A stretch of DNA of 64,000 nt from assembly GCF_027409185.1 (NCBI RefSeq), contig NC_084469.1, positions 102,735,835 through 102,799,834 on the forward strand, written 5' to 3'. The position numbers and the translations under genes are program-made. The stretch's first letter is position 1. Every line of letters starts with the position of its first letter. The notes below the pieces were generated by a model, which did not search any database, was not told the origin of the DNA, and saw only the letters and a list, made by a program, of their open reading frames with translations. This document shows positions 11,090-63,901 of the stretch, piece after piece. The stretch comes from Cynocephalus volans. Its lineage: Eukaryota > Chordata > Mammalia > Dermoptera > Cynocephalidae.

Positions 11090-11375
11090 ATAAGGGCTTT
11101 CCTTCTACTTGGCAGTAAAACTACTGATACACACTAAACGCATGGATGAACCTCAAAAATATGCTGGGAGAGAACCCAAACACAAGAGCCCATGCAGTGT
11201 TGAGCAGTCAAGTCTCCTATGGAGACAGAACTGGACCAGAGGTTGCCTGTCGGCTGCAGAAAGATTAACTGGCAGAGGCACAAGGTGACTTCCAGGGTAT
11301 GGAAACATTTTATAACAGCAGGGTGGGGGGACAAGAGAGACATTCCTAGGTAGAACAATCTTCAAGGTGCAAAGT
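11090..11375 (+). mobile_element. L1 3' fragment
   Basis: L1-type 3' sequence (GATGAACCTCAAAAATATGC, then GGACCAGAGGTTGCCTG), interrupted by the dimeric SINE that follows it. Confidence 0.55.
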
Positions 11376-11378
11376 AGT

Positions 11379-11547
11379 TTTTTTTTTTTTTTAAAAGATG
11401 ACCGGTAAGGGGATCTTAACCCCTGACTTGGTGTTGTCAGCACCACGCTCAGCCAGTGAGCGAACCGGCCATCCCTATATGGGATCCGAACCTGGGGCCT
11501 TGGTGTTATTAGCACCGCACTCTCCCGAGTGAGCCACGGGCCGGCCC
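11379..11547 (-). mobile_element. tRNA-derived SINE, two-part (dimeric)
   Basis: Minus-strand dimer: right part GACCGGTAAGGGGATC to GCGAACCGGCCATCC, left part ending GCCACGGGCCGGCCC. A target duplication AAGGTGCAAAGTAGTTTT flanks both sides (11364 and 11548), so both ends are defined. Confidence 0.9.
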
Positions 11548-12221
11548 AAGGTGCAAAGTAGTTTTAATAGACGCTATTGTTTGTAGCAGACAAGCTATCC
11601 CCATGTGTTTGTACTTGTGCATAGAATGACTTTGGAAGGAGACAAGGAAGGCTTCAGTTGTCTTGGTCAAGGTGCCTGAGAATCCAGAAAAGACAGCATG
11701 CTTTTCATTACACTCGCTATATACTTTTTTTGTTTACTTAGTAGGTAAACTGAATATCATATACTTTTTAATGTTTAAGCTTTAAAAAAATAAATAAAAC
11801 CTCTGACAAGGGAGCTTTACCATAGACCACACTGAGTTGTGTTTATAATGTGTGTTTGTTTCCTATTCAAAAAATAAGCTGAGATCCCTGTTTTGGTCCT
11901 TTCAAAAGCAATTCACATGTTAAAATGTGAAATGTCACAGAAATATGGAAGAAAACACGTTTATGGCCTGGCAGCAGGGAACACCTTTTTAAGTAGTCTA
12001 CAAAAAACAGAAACAACAAATGCAAATCTGCCTCCTAAAAATAGAAAATCTCTGTATGGCACAGATATGATGAACGACGATGATTTGAGGGAAGGGAGTA
12101 ATCTCTAATGCCCAAAGAGCACCCAGCAAGGACAAAGTCATTGTCATCACAGAGCAAAAGAACAAATTCCAGTGGCCACCGGACACATGGAAGTGTTGTC
12201 ACTATTAAAAAATGCTAACAT

Positions 12222-12313
12222 AGGGCCGGCCTGTGGCTCACTTGGGAGAGCGTGGTGCTGACAACATGAAGTCAAGGGTTAAGATCCCCTTACTGGTCAT
12301 GTTTAAAAAAAAA
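12222..12313 (+). mobile_element. SINE, left-head/right-tail recombinant monomer
   Basis: It begins with the left-unit head GGGCCGGCCTGTGGCTCAC but ends with the right-unit tail AGATCCCCTTACTGGTCA. This suggests an internal deletion between the two units of a dimer. The target duplication AAAAAATGCTAACAT flanks it. Confidence 0.82.
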
Positions 12314-12445
12314 AATGCTAACATGACTCACTATTCAATTGAAAGGATTAAAACAGAGGCAAAAGCCAGGGTACACTATAAGACAGTTTGCACTGTTGGT
12401 GGGGACAATGTTAAATCCTCCCCAGAGGTGTAGTTGAGCCACATT

Positions 12446-12500
12446 TTTTTCATAATTTTTTGGTGGCTGGCTGGTATGGGGAACCGAACCCTTGACCTCA
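12446..12500 (-). mobile_element. SINE fragment, 5'-truncated
   Basis: Only the 3' part of a monomer is present, from the poly-T side to GAACCCTTGACCTC. AGTTGAGCCACA occurs on both sides as a target duplication, so this was a truncated insertion rather than later loss. Confidence 0.7.
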
Positions 12501-13584
12501 GTTGAGCCACACATTCTGGAGGAAAAATATAAAAATATTTACAGTCAATGACCCATAAATCTCTCTAGATACTTCCCTGAGGGGACGAGGAAAGAGAACG
12601 CACAAGGATGTTCAGTACAGTGCAGTTTATAATAGCAGAAAGAAAGGAACACCTAATTACTTCAAGAAGTTTGTGAAAAATAGAATTAACTAATACAAAT
12701 CTTTCCATGAATTTTTTGAAGTACCCTCATATTAAAGAATCTAGTAAACTTTGCATTCCAAAGATATTTAGTCTTAGTTTTAAGACTAAGACATCTGTGA
12801 CTCATTAAGTGAAAAGTTACAGTTGAAGTGTCACCGAGTGGGCCATTTACAAATGTACACATAGAGATAGATGGTGGGGCAGGTGTTACTCAACATTCTG
12901 GTGGCCCTCTGGGTCATGTGTGCTGGTGATTGACACTTATTTGTGGGCTTTGGCTTTGTTGGCATTTTACAGCAAGTTATTTTCTGAAGACAAACCAAAG
13001 GTTTGTTTGTCTTAGGATTCAGTAGGATTGAGGCAGGCAGAAAGTGCAGAAAGCCTGCTAACAGAATTAATAAGCAAATAAAGGGTTTTGTCTGGGGGTG
13101 GCCAGTGCTTGAGGGCAGCTCAGGGGTGAGCCCTCTCATCTTGCTCCATCATCACTGCATGGGGATCTGCCCTCATGGACACAAGATTGCTGCTGCACCA
13201 CCGGGCACCACAGACCATTCCAGACCAAAGGCTACGAGGCCATAGAGAAGGCCAGTCAAGACTTCCTTTGAAGTGGTCATCAGTATGTCCATATTAAAGT
13301 GGAGAAAAAGCCCAAATAAAAGAATTAATAGGCTAAAAGAATGACTGTAGATTAAGCGTCAGTTCTTGTAAAAAGGGCTATTTTGAAGGTAAATCTTGAC
13401 TGAAGCTTTAGACGTGACCTTGATGGGCAGTGGGAAGGAGTCACAACATGTGAAATGCCTTGAATAGAAATTAATTGACTTTAAATAATTTTGCCTAACA
13501 TCACAAATAACAATTAAGAAAACCCCTTTACACTGTTAAATAAATAGATAGATAGATAAATAAATAAATAAAAGGCTTTCCTGT

Positions 13585-13640
13585 ACCAATTCAAGCGTTC
13601 AGATCCCTGTACCAGCCAGCCGCTAAAGTAAATAAATAAA
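13585..13640 (+). mobile_element. SINE fragment, 5'-truncated, with AAAT tail
   Basis: It holds the 3' part TTCAGATCCCTGTACCAGCC followed by AAATAAATAAAT. A similar phrase, AAGGCTTTCC / ATGGCTTTCC, lies on both sides. A GATA/AAAT microsatellite precedes it (13540-13572). Confidence 0.65.
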
Positions 13641-13844
13641 TGGCTTTCCAGGAAGTTCCATTTGTATCTCATTGGTGTGAACTGAGACACACAAGTTAAC
13701 CCCCATCCCCAAACACACACGTGGACGCGTGGAGTGACCTAGCTTCAGACGGACACCTCCTTGAGGATCATCTTTGGCGCTGAGGAGCCGGTTCCTGTCC
13801 AGCCACAGCCAGGAGCCCTGTGTAAATCATGAGTCACCACCCAG

Positions 13845-14169
13845 GGTGGTTTATAGGAGAGATTTATTTGAAGAAATATTACAACATATAAAAACTACAT
13901 AAAGTCTTAATTTCCACTCATACAGTGGTAGATTTGATATAATGCATAATAAAAAACTTTTAAAATCCAGAATGCACAAAGTACTGCACAGTTTGACCAC
14001 TAAGTCATTAGTTGATAGGAAACCTCACAGAACAGCTTCATGTCAGCCAAGGCCACAAACACTGTGTACAACACATTTGAACTGACAGACTGACATGTTA
14101 AAAACACAACATCATCAGTGCATGTGGGAGACTCCTGGTGCCAGAAACAAGGGTGACGGGAGGACAAAA
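13845..14169 (-). terminator. DNMT1: DNMT1 3' UTR and polyadenylation signal
   Basis: Sequence after the TAG stop (14170-14172) runs about 325 nt to a canonical AATAAA (minus strand) at 13863-13868. Cleavage is expected near 13840-13850. The end is inferred from the hexamer position. Confidence 0.75.
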
Positions 14170-55958
<41,789 letters not shown>

Positions 55959-56329
55959 CTCGGAGGCTGCAGCAGACGCGGCGGCAACACAGGCGTCCCC
56001 GGCTTTTCGCGCGGAAACCGACAGGGAGGGGCAGAGAGCAGAGGCAGCAGCGCGTACCACCCCGGCGCGGGTACGGGGGGACGGTGGGACGTACCATGCG
56101 GAGAAAGCGCAGGCGGGCGGAGTCGAGCAGGCAGTGCGCAGGCAACACGCATGCGTAGGGCGGGCGCGCTCCCCTACGCGGAGCAGTGGGCTCGTCCAAG
56201 CTCCACCTTTTGCTGGGAGCTGGCGCAGGTTGCCCGAGACATTCATTCATTCATCCTTTTGGGCATGCTGGGGATAAGGCAGCGGAACAGCCCCAAGGGG
56301 TTATGAGTGCATGAACTTTTGAGTTAAAG

Positions 56330-56470
56330 TCTTCAGTTCCAACCCAATCTCCACCTGTTTGCTCACTATAGGACCTTGGGCAGATCACTTGGACTCAGCT
56401 TCAGTATGCTCATCTATAAAACGGGGCAAATAGCACTGAACGCTAGAAAATCTTGAGGATGTACCAAATT
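56330..56470 (+). repeat. MIR remnant
   Basis: CCTTGGGCAGATCACTTGGA and CATCTATAAAACGGGGCAAA are MIR-type text, about 370 bp upstream of DNMT1 exon 1. Confidence 0.65.
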
Positions 56471-56547
56471 CGTAGCTAGCGCCAAGGATCTCACAGTGTA
56501 GGGAGGCCTAGGCCACTTCTATGGTCTGTGTTTAAGAAAGCACCAGG

Positions 56548-56660
56548 GGGCTGGCCAGTTAGTTCAGTTGGTTAGAGCACCGTGTTGATAACAAAGTCAA
56601 GGGTTTGTATCCCTGTCCTGATCAGCCGCCAAAAACAAACAAAAGCAAAACAAAGAAAAG
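56548..56660 (+). mobile_element. tRNA-Ile-derived SINE, monomer
   Basis: GGGGGCTGGCCAGTTAGTTC head. AAGAAAGCACCAG / AAGAAAAGCACCAG target duplication. Inserted at or near the edge of an L1 fragment upstream of DNMT1. Confidence 0.87.
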
Positions 56661-57690
56661 CACCAGAACGTGGGGAAAAGATAGTCTCCTCAACAAATGG
56701 TGCTGGGAAAACTGGATCGCCACAAGCAAAAGAGCAAAGTTGGTCCCTTATCTTATACCATATACAAAGCTAACTCAAAATGGATTAATGACCTAGACAT
56801 AAGACCCAAAACTATAGAACTCCTAGAAGGAAACATGGGGGAAGGCTTCACGACATTGGATTTGGCAATGATTTCTTGGCTATGACATCAAAAACACAGG
56901 CAACAAAAGCTAAAATAGACAAATGGGTCTACATCAAACTTAAAAACATCTACAAAGCAAGAGAAACAAAGTGAAAAGACAGCCTACAGAATAGGAGAAA
57001 ATATTTGCCAACTATATCTGATAAGCAGTTAATATCCAGAATATATAAAGAATTTCTAAAAACCAACAACAAAAAAGCTAATCACCCGATTAAAAGGCAA
57101 AGGATTTGAATGGACACTTCCCCCCAAAAACTATGCAAATGCCCAACAAACATATGAAAAGATGCTCAATATCACTAATTATCAGGGAAATGCAAATCAA
57201 AACTGCAATGAGGGCCAGCTGGTTAGTTCAGTTGGATAGAGCGTGGTGCTGATAACACCAAAGTCCAGGGTTAGATCCCTATACCTGTACCTGCCAGCTG
57301 CCAAAGAAAAAGAAAAAGAAAAACCACACACACACACAATGAGATCACCTCACAACAGTTAGGATGGCCACTACCAAAAAATAAGTGTTGGTGAGGATGT
57401 AGAGAAATTGGAACACTTGGACACTGTTGTGGTGGTGTAAAATGAGGCAACCCTTACGGAAAAGAGTATGGAAGTTCCTCAAAAAATTAAAAATAGAATT
57501 ATCATGCGATCTAGCAATCCCACTTCTGGGTATGTATTCAAAAGAATTAAAAACAGGATCTCGAAGAGATGTTTACATGCCCATCTTCATTGCAACACAT
57601 AGCCAAGAGGCTGAAGCACCCAAATGTCCACTGATGGGTAAATGGATAAAGAAAACAAGATAGGACTGAGTTAAAAGAATACTTTTATCT
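56661..57690 (+). mobile_element. L1 ORF2 3' fragment
   Basis: The translated text includes DIRPKTIELLEGNMGEGF and later CDLAIPLLGMYSKELK, which is the C-terminal end of L1 ORF2. Stops and frameshifts break it. A SINE splits it at 57209-57325. Confidence 0.8.
57209..57325 (+). mobile_element. tRNA-Ile-derived SINE, monomer
   Basis: GAGGGCCAGCTGGTTAGTTC head, tail of AGAAAAAGAAAAAG type. Inserted into the L1 fragment between two blocks of ORF2 sequence. Confidence 0.85.
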
Positions 57691-57800
57691 CAAAAAAAAA
57701 AAAAAAAAAAAGCAATAGAATGGAGTTTAAAATTATGGTAAATTTTTATGTTTTTGTATTATGAAATATTTGTATTACAAAATTTACTTCTGGATATGTT

Positions 57801-57804
<4 letters not shown>

Positions 57805-57834
<30 letters not shown>
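57805..57834. repeat. (CA)n microsatellite
   Basis: About 14 uninterrupted CA units. Confidence 0.9.
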
Positions 57835-57943
57835 GTTCCCCCAGTGGCTAGTGGGGAGGGGTCAGCATGGCCAGAAGTGAACCTCAGACCTTCTGATGGT
57901 TATGAATTACCAATGGCAGGACCCCGGAGAATTGGAAGATAAT

Positions 57944-58084
57944 TTTTTTTTTGGTGGCTAGCCAGTACAGGGATCTGAACCCTTGACATTTTTTTTTGGT
58001 GGCTGGCTGATAAGGGGATCTGGAACCTTGACCTTGGTGTTATCAGCACCACACTCTAACCGAGTGAGCTAACCGGCCAGCCCT
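57944..58084 (-). mobile_element. Two nested or adjacent tRNA-Ile SINEs
   Basis: A 3' fragment (57944-57985, ending GATCTGAACCCTTGACA) is followed by a nearly full minus-strand monomer (57986-58084, ending GAGCTAACCGGCCAGCCC). Both point the same way, each with its own T run. Confidence 0.82.
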
Positions 58085-59045
58085 GAAAAATAATATTAAT
58101 AAGATTAAAATTAACAGCTATTAATTTAATATTTAATCAGCATTTATGTACTGCACTAGGTTCAATAGGGGAGTTTTTAAATTTAATCCTTTTTTTGTAT
58201 GCATGAAATAAGAAGTCAGATTTTGTTCAGGAATACCGATGACCTGAGGAGAGATGTTAAGCTAACCCATCTCTCCAGTAAACCTGACAGACAATGGCCA
58301 GACTAAAACAATCTCCAAGACTCAGATTTACCAAGGGGGTAATTTAATCCTTAACAACCATAAAGGGAGGCAGGCTATTTGTCACGTAGCCTCTGCCTCA
58401 GAAGCTCCTTTATCAAGATCATAGACTCAGTCAACAGCAATGACCATGAATCCAGGTGTCTTTAGTCCAGAGCCTGAAGGCAAAATGGTAACCCCAGGGT
58501 TGGCCAGCTATCCAGCCTATGGGAGGTCAAAGGGACAGCACTGGGGGAACTGACAAAAAGAGGAGGGGCAGAAAGGGGGTGACAGAAGATAGTCTCGCCA
58601 GCGTGAGGCTTACTCCTGTAGACCTGTCAGAAGCCAGCATCTGGGCCCCTATCACACCTTGGGAAAGAGAGAGCTTACAGGGCCAGGGGGAGAAAGGGGA
58701 ACTCAAGGCAGAGCAGCTGTGTCTATTGGGGACCTCCTCTCAGGGAGATTATTTGTAATACCTTTACCAACCTTGTGAAGAAGAGGTGTCTCGGCCCATT
58801 TTACAGATGGGCAAAGGCTCAAGGACATGGAAAAGATTTGCCCAAGGGCCCCCTGCAAGTTGGTGCCCAAGCTGGGCTTCCAGCCAGCTGATCTATTTCC
58901 AAGTTTCTCAGGCCAAAAAGCCAGGTGGTATCTTTCCTTCCCCTCCTCCCCTTACATGCAAAACATGAGCAACCTTTGTTGCTTCTTCCTCTGAAACTAC
59001 AACCCAAGTCTTTCTGTTTATCCACTCTGTTGCCACCCTGGCCCA
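58085..59045. other. Intergenic DNA upstream of DNMT1
   Basis: No gene is seen. A MIR-like patch lies near 58795-58870 (CCCATTTTACAGATGGGCAAA). The rest is unassigned. Confidence 0.5.
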
Positions 59046-59555
59046 AACTGTCAGCATCACTCACCTGGATTATTCTAGCAAGCCTCCTTCCTGGTTTCCC
59101 CACTGCCCCTTCTCTATGCTGCAGCCAGAAAGCTTTTCAAAAAATACAAACAAACATGCCATTCTCTTCTTCTCACATAAAACCTCCCCAAACTTCCCAT
59201 TGCTCTTAAAATCTCAGCATTTTATTTCTTTACAGGGTCCTACCTGGCTGCATCTCATTCTCTCCCCATCCTCCCAGCCCCAAGCACCAGCTTTGTTGAC
59301 CCACTTTTATTCTTTCAAGCTCTTATGTGCCCCAGAACCTTTGCCTTTGCCATCATTTCTGCCCAGACCACTCTTCTAAAGGATTCACACATCTCAAAGC
59401 TTTCCTCTACACAGAGCCTTCCTCAGACCACCTGGAAGCAACCCCTCACCCCACCCCCAGTCATGCTATCCTATTATGTTATTTCTTCATAGTATTTACC
59501 ACGGTCAGAGATGCTGTTATTTACTGTCCATCAGTCTGTCTGTCTCACTAGAAAA
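59046..59555 (+). repeat. L2 3' fragment
   Basis: CACCTGGATTATTCTAGCAA, CCTTTGCCTTTGCCATC and GCCTTCCTCAGACCACC are typical L2 text in plus orientation. Confidence 0.7.
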
Positions 59556-59559
59556 GAAC

Positions 59560-59775
59560 AGGGGTTAGCAAACTTTTTCTGTAAAGGACCAGAGAATATT
59601 TTAAGTTTATAGGTCACACATTTTCTGCTGCAACTACTCAGCTTTATCACTATAGTGCAAAAACAGCCATAGACAATATGTAAATGGATAGGTATGATTG
59701 TGTCCCAATAAAACTTTATTTACAAAAACAGATGGAAGGCCAGATTTGGTCCTCGGGCCTTAGTGTACCAATCCC
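59560..59775 (+). mobile_element. hAT-type non-autonomous DNA element
   Basis: GGGTTAGCAAACTTTTTCTG, AATAAAACTTTATTTACAAA and a closing GGTCCTCGGGCCTTAGTG show the full-length layout. Related copies lie at 39284 and 63535. Confidence 0.65.
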
Positions 59776-59833
59776 TACACAGACTATGAGCTCCAGAGGA
59801 ATGCATATGTCAGTCGAGTTAATATATAGGACA

Positions 59834-59930
59834 TGGGGCTGGCTAGCTCAGTTGGTTAGAGCACAGTGTTGATTAATACCAAGGTCAAGGGTTCGGATCC
59901 CTGTAATGGCCAGCCACCTAAAAAAGAAAA
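59834..59930 (+). mobile_element. tRNA-Ile-derived SINE, monomer, well-bounded
   Basis: GGGGCTGGCTAGCTCAGTTG head, missing a few bases of the A-box region. The target duplication AATATATAGGACATGGG flanks both sides (59819 and 59940), one of the clearest in the window. Confidence 0.9.
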
Positions 59931-60829
59931 AATGTTACTAATATATAGGACATGGGAGGTATCTGATGCAAAGGTAAGACAATGTTGGTACATAATAAAA
60001 CTTTTTTCTCCCTGAAAACAGCATAATTTCCCTTTTACAAATAGGGAAACTGAGGCCCAAACCAGACCAGATTGCAAATCCAGGTTTGTCTCTGGTCTCT
60101 GCATCATCTGCTTTGTTCCATTCACCTGACCACTAGAGATGTGAGACAAAGCCATAGACGTAGGATACTGAGAGAGACTGCTTGGACACCCTCCCCCAGT
60201 GTGGTCCATCCCTTGAGAGAAGGGACTGGAATGTCTAGAAGAAACCAGTTGCAGCTTTTGTGGGCATTCACTCTGCCTCCACCTCAAACGTAGCATTCTC
60301 AGACCCTCCACAAGAAAAGCTTGCCAGGTCCAAGCTCCCTGCTGCTCACGCCACACTCCAGAGGCCAGGAGAGACCCAGATGTCAGCCCAAAGCATGAGA
60401 GGCTGGTGGAGGGATGGCCACACATCCCGAGCCATGGTCAGTCAGAAGGCCAAAGTTGAGTCACCCCAGATACTGGTGGACTAGTCACAGCCACTGAGAT
60501 CTTGCTCAATGCCAGGCCCAGGAGTGGCCCTGGGCAGCTGTAGCAGCACTCAAGGGCTCAATGGGGACACTTTACCACTCTTACCCCAGATGGGCCTCTA
60601 AGGCTCTCACTCCAGACTCCAGTGACTAACCCAAGCCAGGAATTGGATCTGGGGAAACCCAAGTCCTCTGGAGTGTGCTGGGCAGAGCCTGCTCTTCGTT
60701 ATACCCTTGAGCATGCTGATGGCTCTCTGTTTGGGCTCACAGAAGGATGGCTGCCAAGCCCTTCAGATTTTTCCTTCAAAAGAGTCCTTCAGTCAGTTAG
60801 CTGATCTGCCTCCTCCAAGGCCACCGCCC
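59931..60829. other. Intergenic DNA
   Basis: A MIR-like phrase at 60030-60060 (AGGGAAACTGAGGCCC). No gene or other repeat recognised. Confidence 0.5.
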
Positions 60830-61910
60830 CAGCCCAGGCCGCCTGACCAGCCTCCTTCCTGGGCTTACTCCTTGTCCCTCTCCCCATGTATTCTCCACAC
60901 AGCAGCTGGAAGAAGTGTCTCAGAACCAAGTCTGATCATCACCTCCTCCCTACCCCATCGGATGCACCTGAATGGCTCCTCAATGCTGTTAGGGCAGCCC
61001 ACAAGGCCTGGGTGCCCTGCCCTGGCCACCTCAGCTCTTACCACTCACCCTCTTGCTCACTCTAATCGAGCCACATCATAGACAGTCCCAGCCCCTTCCT
61101 GCCTAAGACCTGTGGTAGCCAGCCTCCAAGAGGGCCCCCAACGTTCCTTGTCTCCTGGTATTTGTGTGCCCTGTAGAATCCTCTCCCTCCCTCAGTCAGG
61201 GTCGGTCTGTGTGGCAAGAGGTGGCGAGTGACTTCCAAGTCTAGATCATAAAAGGCATCACGGCACCACCTTGTTCTCCTGGAACACTTGTTCAGTGGGA
61301 AGCCATCTTACCATACTGTCAGGATGCTCGAGAACCCCATGGGGAGGTCCATGGGAAGAGCAACCAATTTGTCAACCACATGAGAGGGCCCCTCTGGAAG
61401 TAGCTCCTCCAGCCTCAATCGAACCTTCAGAAGACTGTATCCCTTAACGATATCTGACTAACCTCTTGAGCAACGCCCCCCTCAACTGAGATGCTCCCAC
61501 ATTCCATACCCACAGAAACCATGAGAGATAATACATAGGTGCTATTGTTCTAAGCCACTAGACTTTGGAAATTTTTGTTATGCAGCCATAGGTAATTGTT
61601 GCAAGGTTTCTGCATGTGCTGTTCTGTTAGCCTGGAAAGCCCTGCTTTTCCATGTGCCCACTTCTCCTGCCGGGATAAGCCCCAATTATTCTTCCTGTTG
61701 TGGCTCAAACACCACCTCCTTCAAGGAGCCTTTCCTGACCTCCCCCAACCCTACCAGGTGTCTTTGTTACATGATCTCTTACAACCACAGCCATTTCTTT
61801 CAGAGCTTTTTCCTCAGCTGATGATCACATATTTGGGGGTGATGGTTTTATGCCAATCATACCCCTACCTATGCCCAATGCCTAGAAAAGTGCCCAGGAT
61901 GAAGATGGCA
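60830..61910 (+). repeat. L2 fragment split by an LTR
   Basis: L2 text at 60830-61090 (TATTCTCCACACAGCAGCTG) resumes at 61597-61910 (CAAACACCACCTCCTTCAAG, then GAGCCTTTCCTGACC). The MLT1-type LTR at 61108-61597 lies between. Confidence 0.7.
61108..61597 (+). mobile_element. MLT1-type LTR
   Basis: TGTGGTAGCCAGCCTCCAAG start, ending GTTATGCAGCCATAGGTAAT. Inserted into an older L2. Confidence 0.7.
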
Positions 61911-61999
61911 TGTAAAGAGTTATGGAGTCCTACGCAGGTAAGGGTTTGATGCCGACTTTCCCCACATTAAATGCTCAATTTGCAAATATCCATCAAAAC

Positions 62000-62800
62000 T
62001 GCCAATGTACACAGCCTTTTATTCAGCTCTACTACTTCCAAGAATTTTTCCTAAGATCCATTCACACACACATGCAAAATGAGAAATGGACACAGCTATT
62101 CACTGCAGCCTTGTCTGTAGCAAAAGATTGGGAAGAACCTAGTTATCCATCAGTGGGGGATTAACTAAGGAAATGATGTTCCTTTCATAAAGTGACGGAA
62201 TCTACAGTAACAAAACATACATGCTTTTCGTCACATAATATCTTAGAGATCATTTCCTATCAGTACGTGAAAAAAAAATGGAAGGTGTAGAAGAGGATGC
62301 ATAGTGTGATACCATTTATGTAAAAAAATTTTAAAAGGAGGGGGGAATTATGTGTATTTACTTGTTTATACATAAAACCTTGGGAAAGAAATAAGAAATG
62401 GATACCTTCCTGGAGATAAGAAATGTTAATCAGCAGTGTGGGGGATAGACAGGAGGAGGAATTTTTCTAAATGTCTTTTTGCCCTTTTGGAATGCTGGGT
62501 CATGTGGCTATGTTGTTTATGTCAAGCAAAAATGACTAGCAGAGCAGCAGGGAAAGATTAGTCTTTCCAGTACATGGTGCTGGATCATTGGACGACTATA
62601 CGGATGAAAGTGAACCTCGATCCCTACCTCGTGCCACATACAAAGGTATTCAATTTCAGGTGCTTTGAAGATATAAATGGAAATGCAAAGTCAAGAAAGC
62701 TTTTAAAATAAAACACAAACATCTTTGTGACTTGGGGTAGGCAAGTGTTTCTTTAACAGGACACAAAGCATATTAACCATAAAGAAAAATATGTTGGGCT
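62000..62800 (+). mobile_element. L1 fragments, decayed
   Basis: L1-like 3' text (CACTGCAGCCTTGTCTGTAG, then TTATCCATCAGTGGGGGATT at about 62145) and another piece from about 62545. No frame survives. Confidence 0.55.
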
Positions 62801-62838
62801 ATATTAAAATGAATTTTTGTTCATCAAAAGATACAACT

Positions 62839-62941
62839 AGGGCTGGCTAGTTAGCCCTATTTGTTAGAGCACAGTGTTGATAATACCAAGGTCAAGGTTT
62901 CAGATCCCCATACTAGCCAGTTGCAAAAAAAAAAAAAAAAC
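62839..62941 (+). mobile_element. tRNA-Ile-derived SINE, monomer
   Basis: GGGCTGGCTAGTTAGCCCTA head, about 16 A tail. Inserted within L1 sequence that continues at 62942 with GATACTGCTAAAAGGC. Confidence 0.85.
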
Positions 62942-63540
62942 AGATACTGCTAAAAGGCAAGCTACAGACATATGTCTGACAAAGGACTCATCTCTACAAC
63001 ACATATAGAATGCCTTCAAATTAATGAAAGACAGATAATCCTTTTTTTATTAAGTGGACAAAAGAGTTGAACAGGGACTTCACAAAAGAGGATAACCAGA
63101 TGGCCAAGGCTCATGTGGAAAGCTGCTCAACTTCATTAGTCATCAGGGAAATGCAAACTAAAACCTCAATACAATATCACCCCCACACACAGCCTACCCT
63201 GCCTCCCTCCCCGACCACACACACGCACCAGGATGGCAGAAATTACAAAAGAAAAATGTTCAAGCGTTGTCAAGACCAGAACTCTGTGTTGCTGGGAGAG
63301 TCCAAAATGGTACAGCCACTTTAGAAAACAATTTGGCAACATTTGCTAATACTAAACATATTCCTGCCCTGTGACCCAGCAATTCCTCTCCTGGAATGAG
63401 TGTTTTTATCTACCAAATGATATGAATAAAAATGTTCATAGCAGTTTTTTCACAATAGCCAAAATTGAAGACCACGTAAACAACAACAGAACATTTAGTT
63501 ATTTATTCGCACAATGGAATACCATACATAGGGATCATAA
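62942..63540 (+). mobile_element. L1 fragment, decayed
   Basis: GTCTGACAAAGGACTCATCT, AAGAGGATAACCAGATGGCC and TCATCAGGGAAATGCAAACT are L1 ORF2-type text. A CA/CC-rich patch lies at 63178-63225. Confidence 0.65.
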
Positions 63541-63690
63541 ACTTTTTCTGCAAAGGGTCAGATAGTAAAATATTTTAGGATTTGTGGGCCATACAGTCTC
63601 TGTCACAACTATCCAACTCTGCTCTTGTAGCCTGAAAGCAGCCACAGACAATATGTAAATGAGCAGCTGTGTGCCAATAAAACTTTATTT
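63535..63690 (+). mobile_element. hAT-type DNA element, interrupted
   Basis: AAACTTTTTCTGCAAAGGGT to AATAAAACTTTATTTATG, the same family as 59560-59775. A SINE is inserted at its end. Confidence 0.6.
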
Positions 63691-63691
63691 A

Positions 63692-63795
63692 TGGGGCTGC
63701 TGGTTAGCTCAGTTGGTTAGAGCATGGTACTGATAACACCAAGGTCCAGGGGTCAGATCCCTGTACTGGCCAGCCACCAAAACCAAAAACAAAAC
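63692..63795 (+). mobile_element. tRNA-Ile-derived SINE, monomer
   Basis: GGGGCTGCTGGTTAGCTCAG head. ACTTTATTTATGG / ACTTTACTTATGG on the two sides is the target duplication. Confidence 0.87.
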
Positions 63796-63901
63796 GACTT
63801 TACTTATGGACACTGAAAATCGAATTTCCTATCATTATTATGTGTCACAAAATATTGTTTTTTTGACTTGTTTCCAACCACTTAAAAACGTAAAAGCCAG
63901 T

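Larger units (their letters stand above)
11548..13844. other. Intergenic DNA downstream of DNMT1
   Basis: No gene is seen. L1-like scraps (about 12330-12730) and three SINE pieces are recognisable. The stretch 13020-13330 has an oddly coding-like look (ending near an AATAAAAG tail) but I could not assign it to any protein. Confidence 0.5.

Noticed and set aside
57427..57663. Short frame with similarity to L1 ORF2
   Set aside because: It is the dead 3' end of an L1, with stops on both sides.
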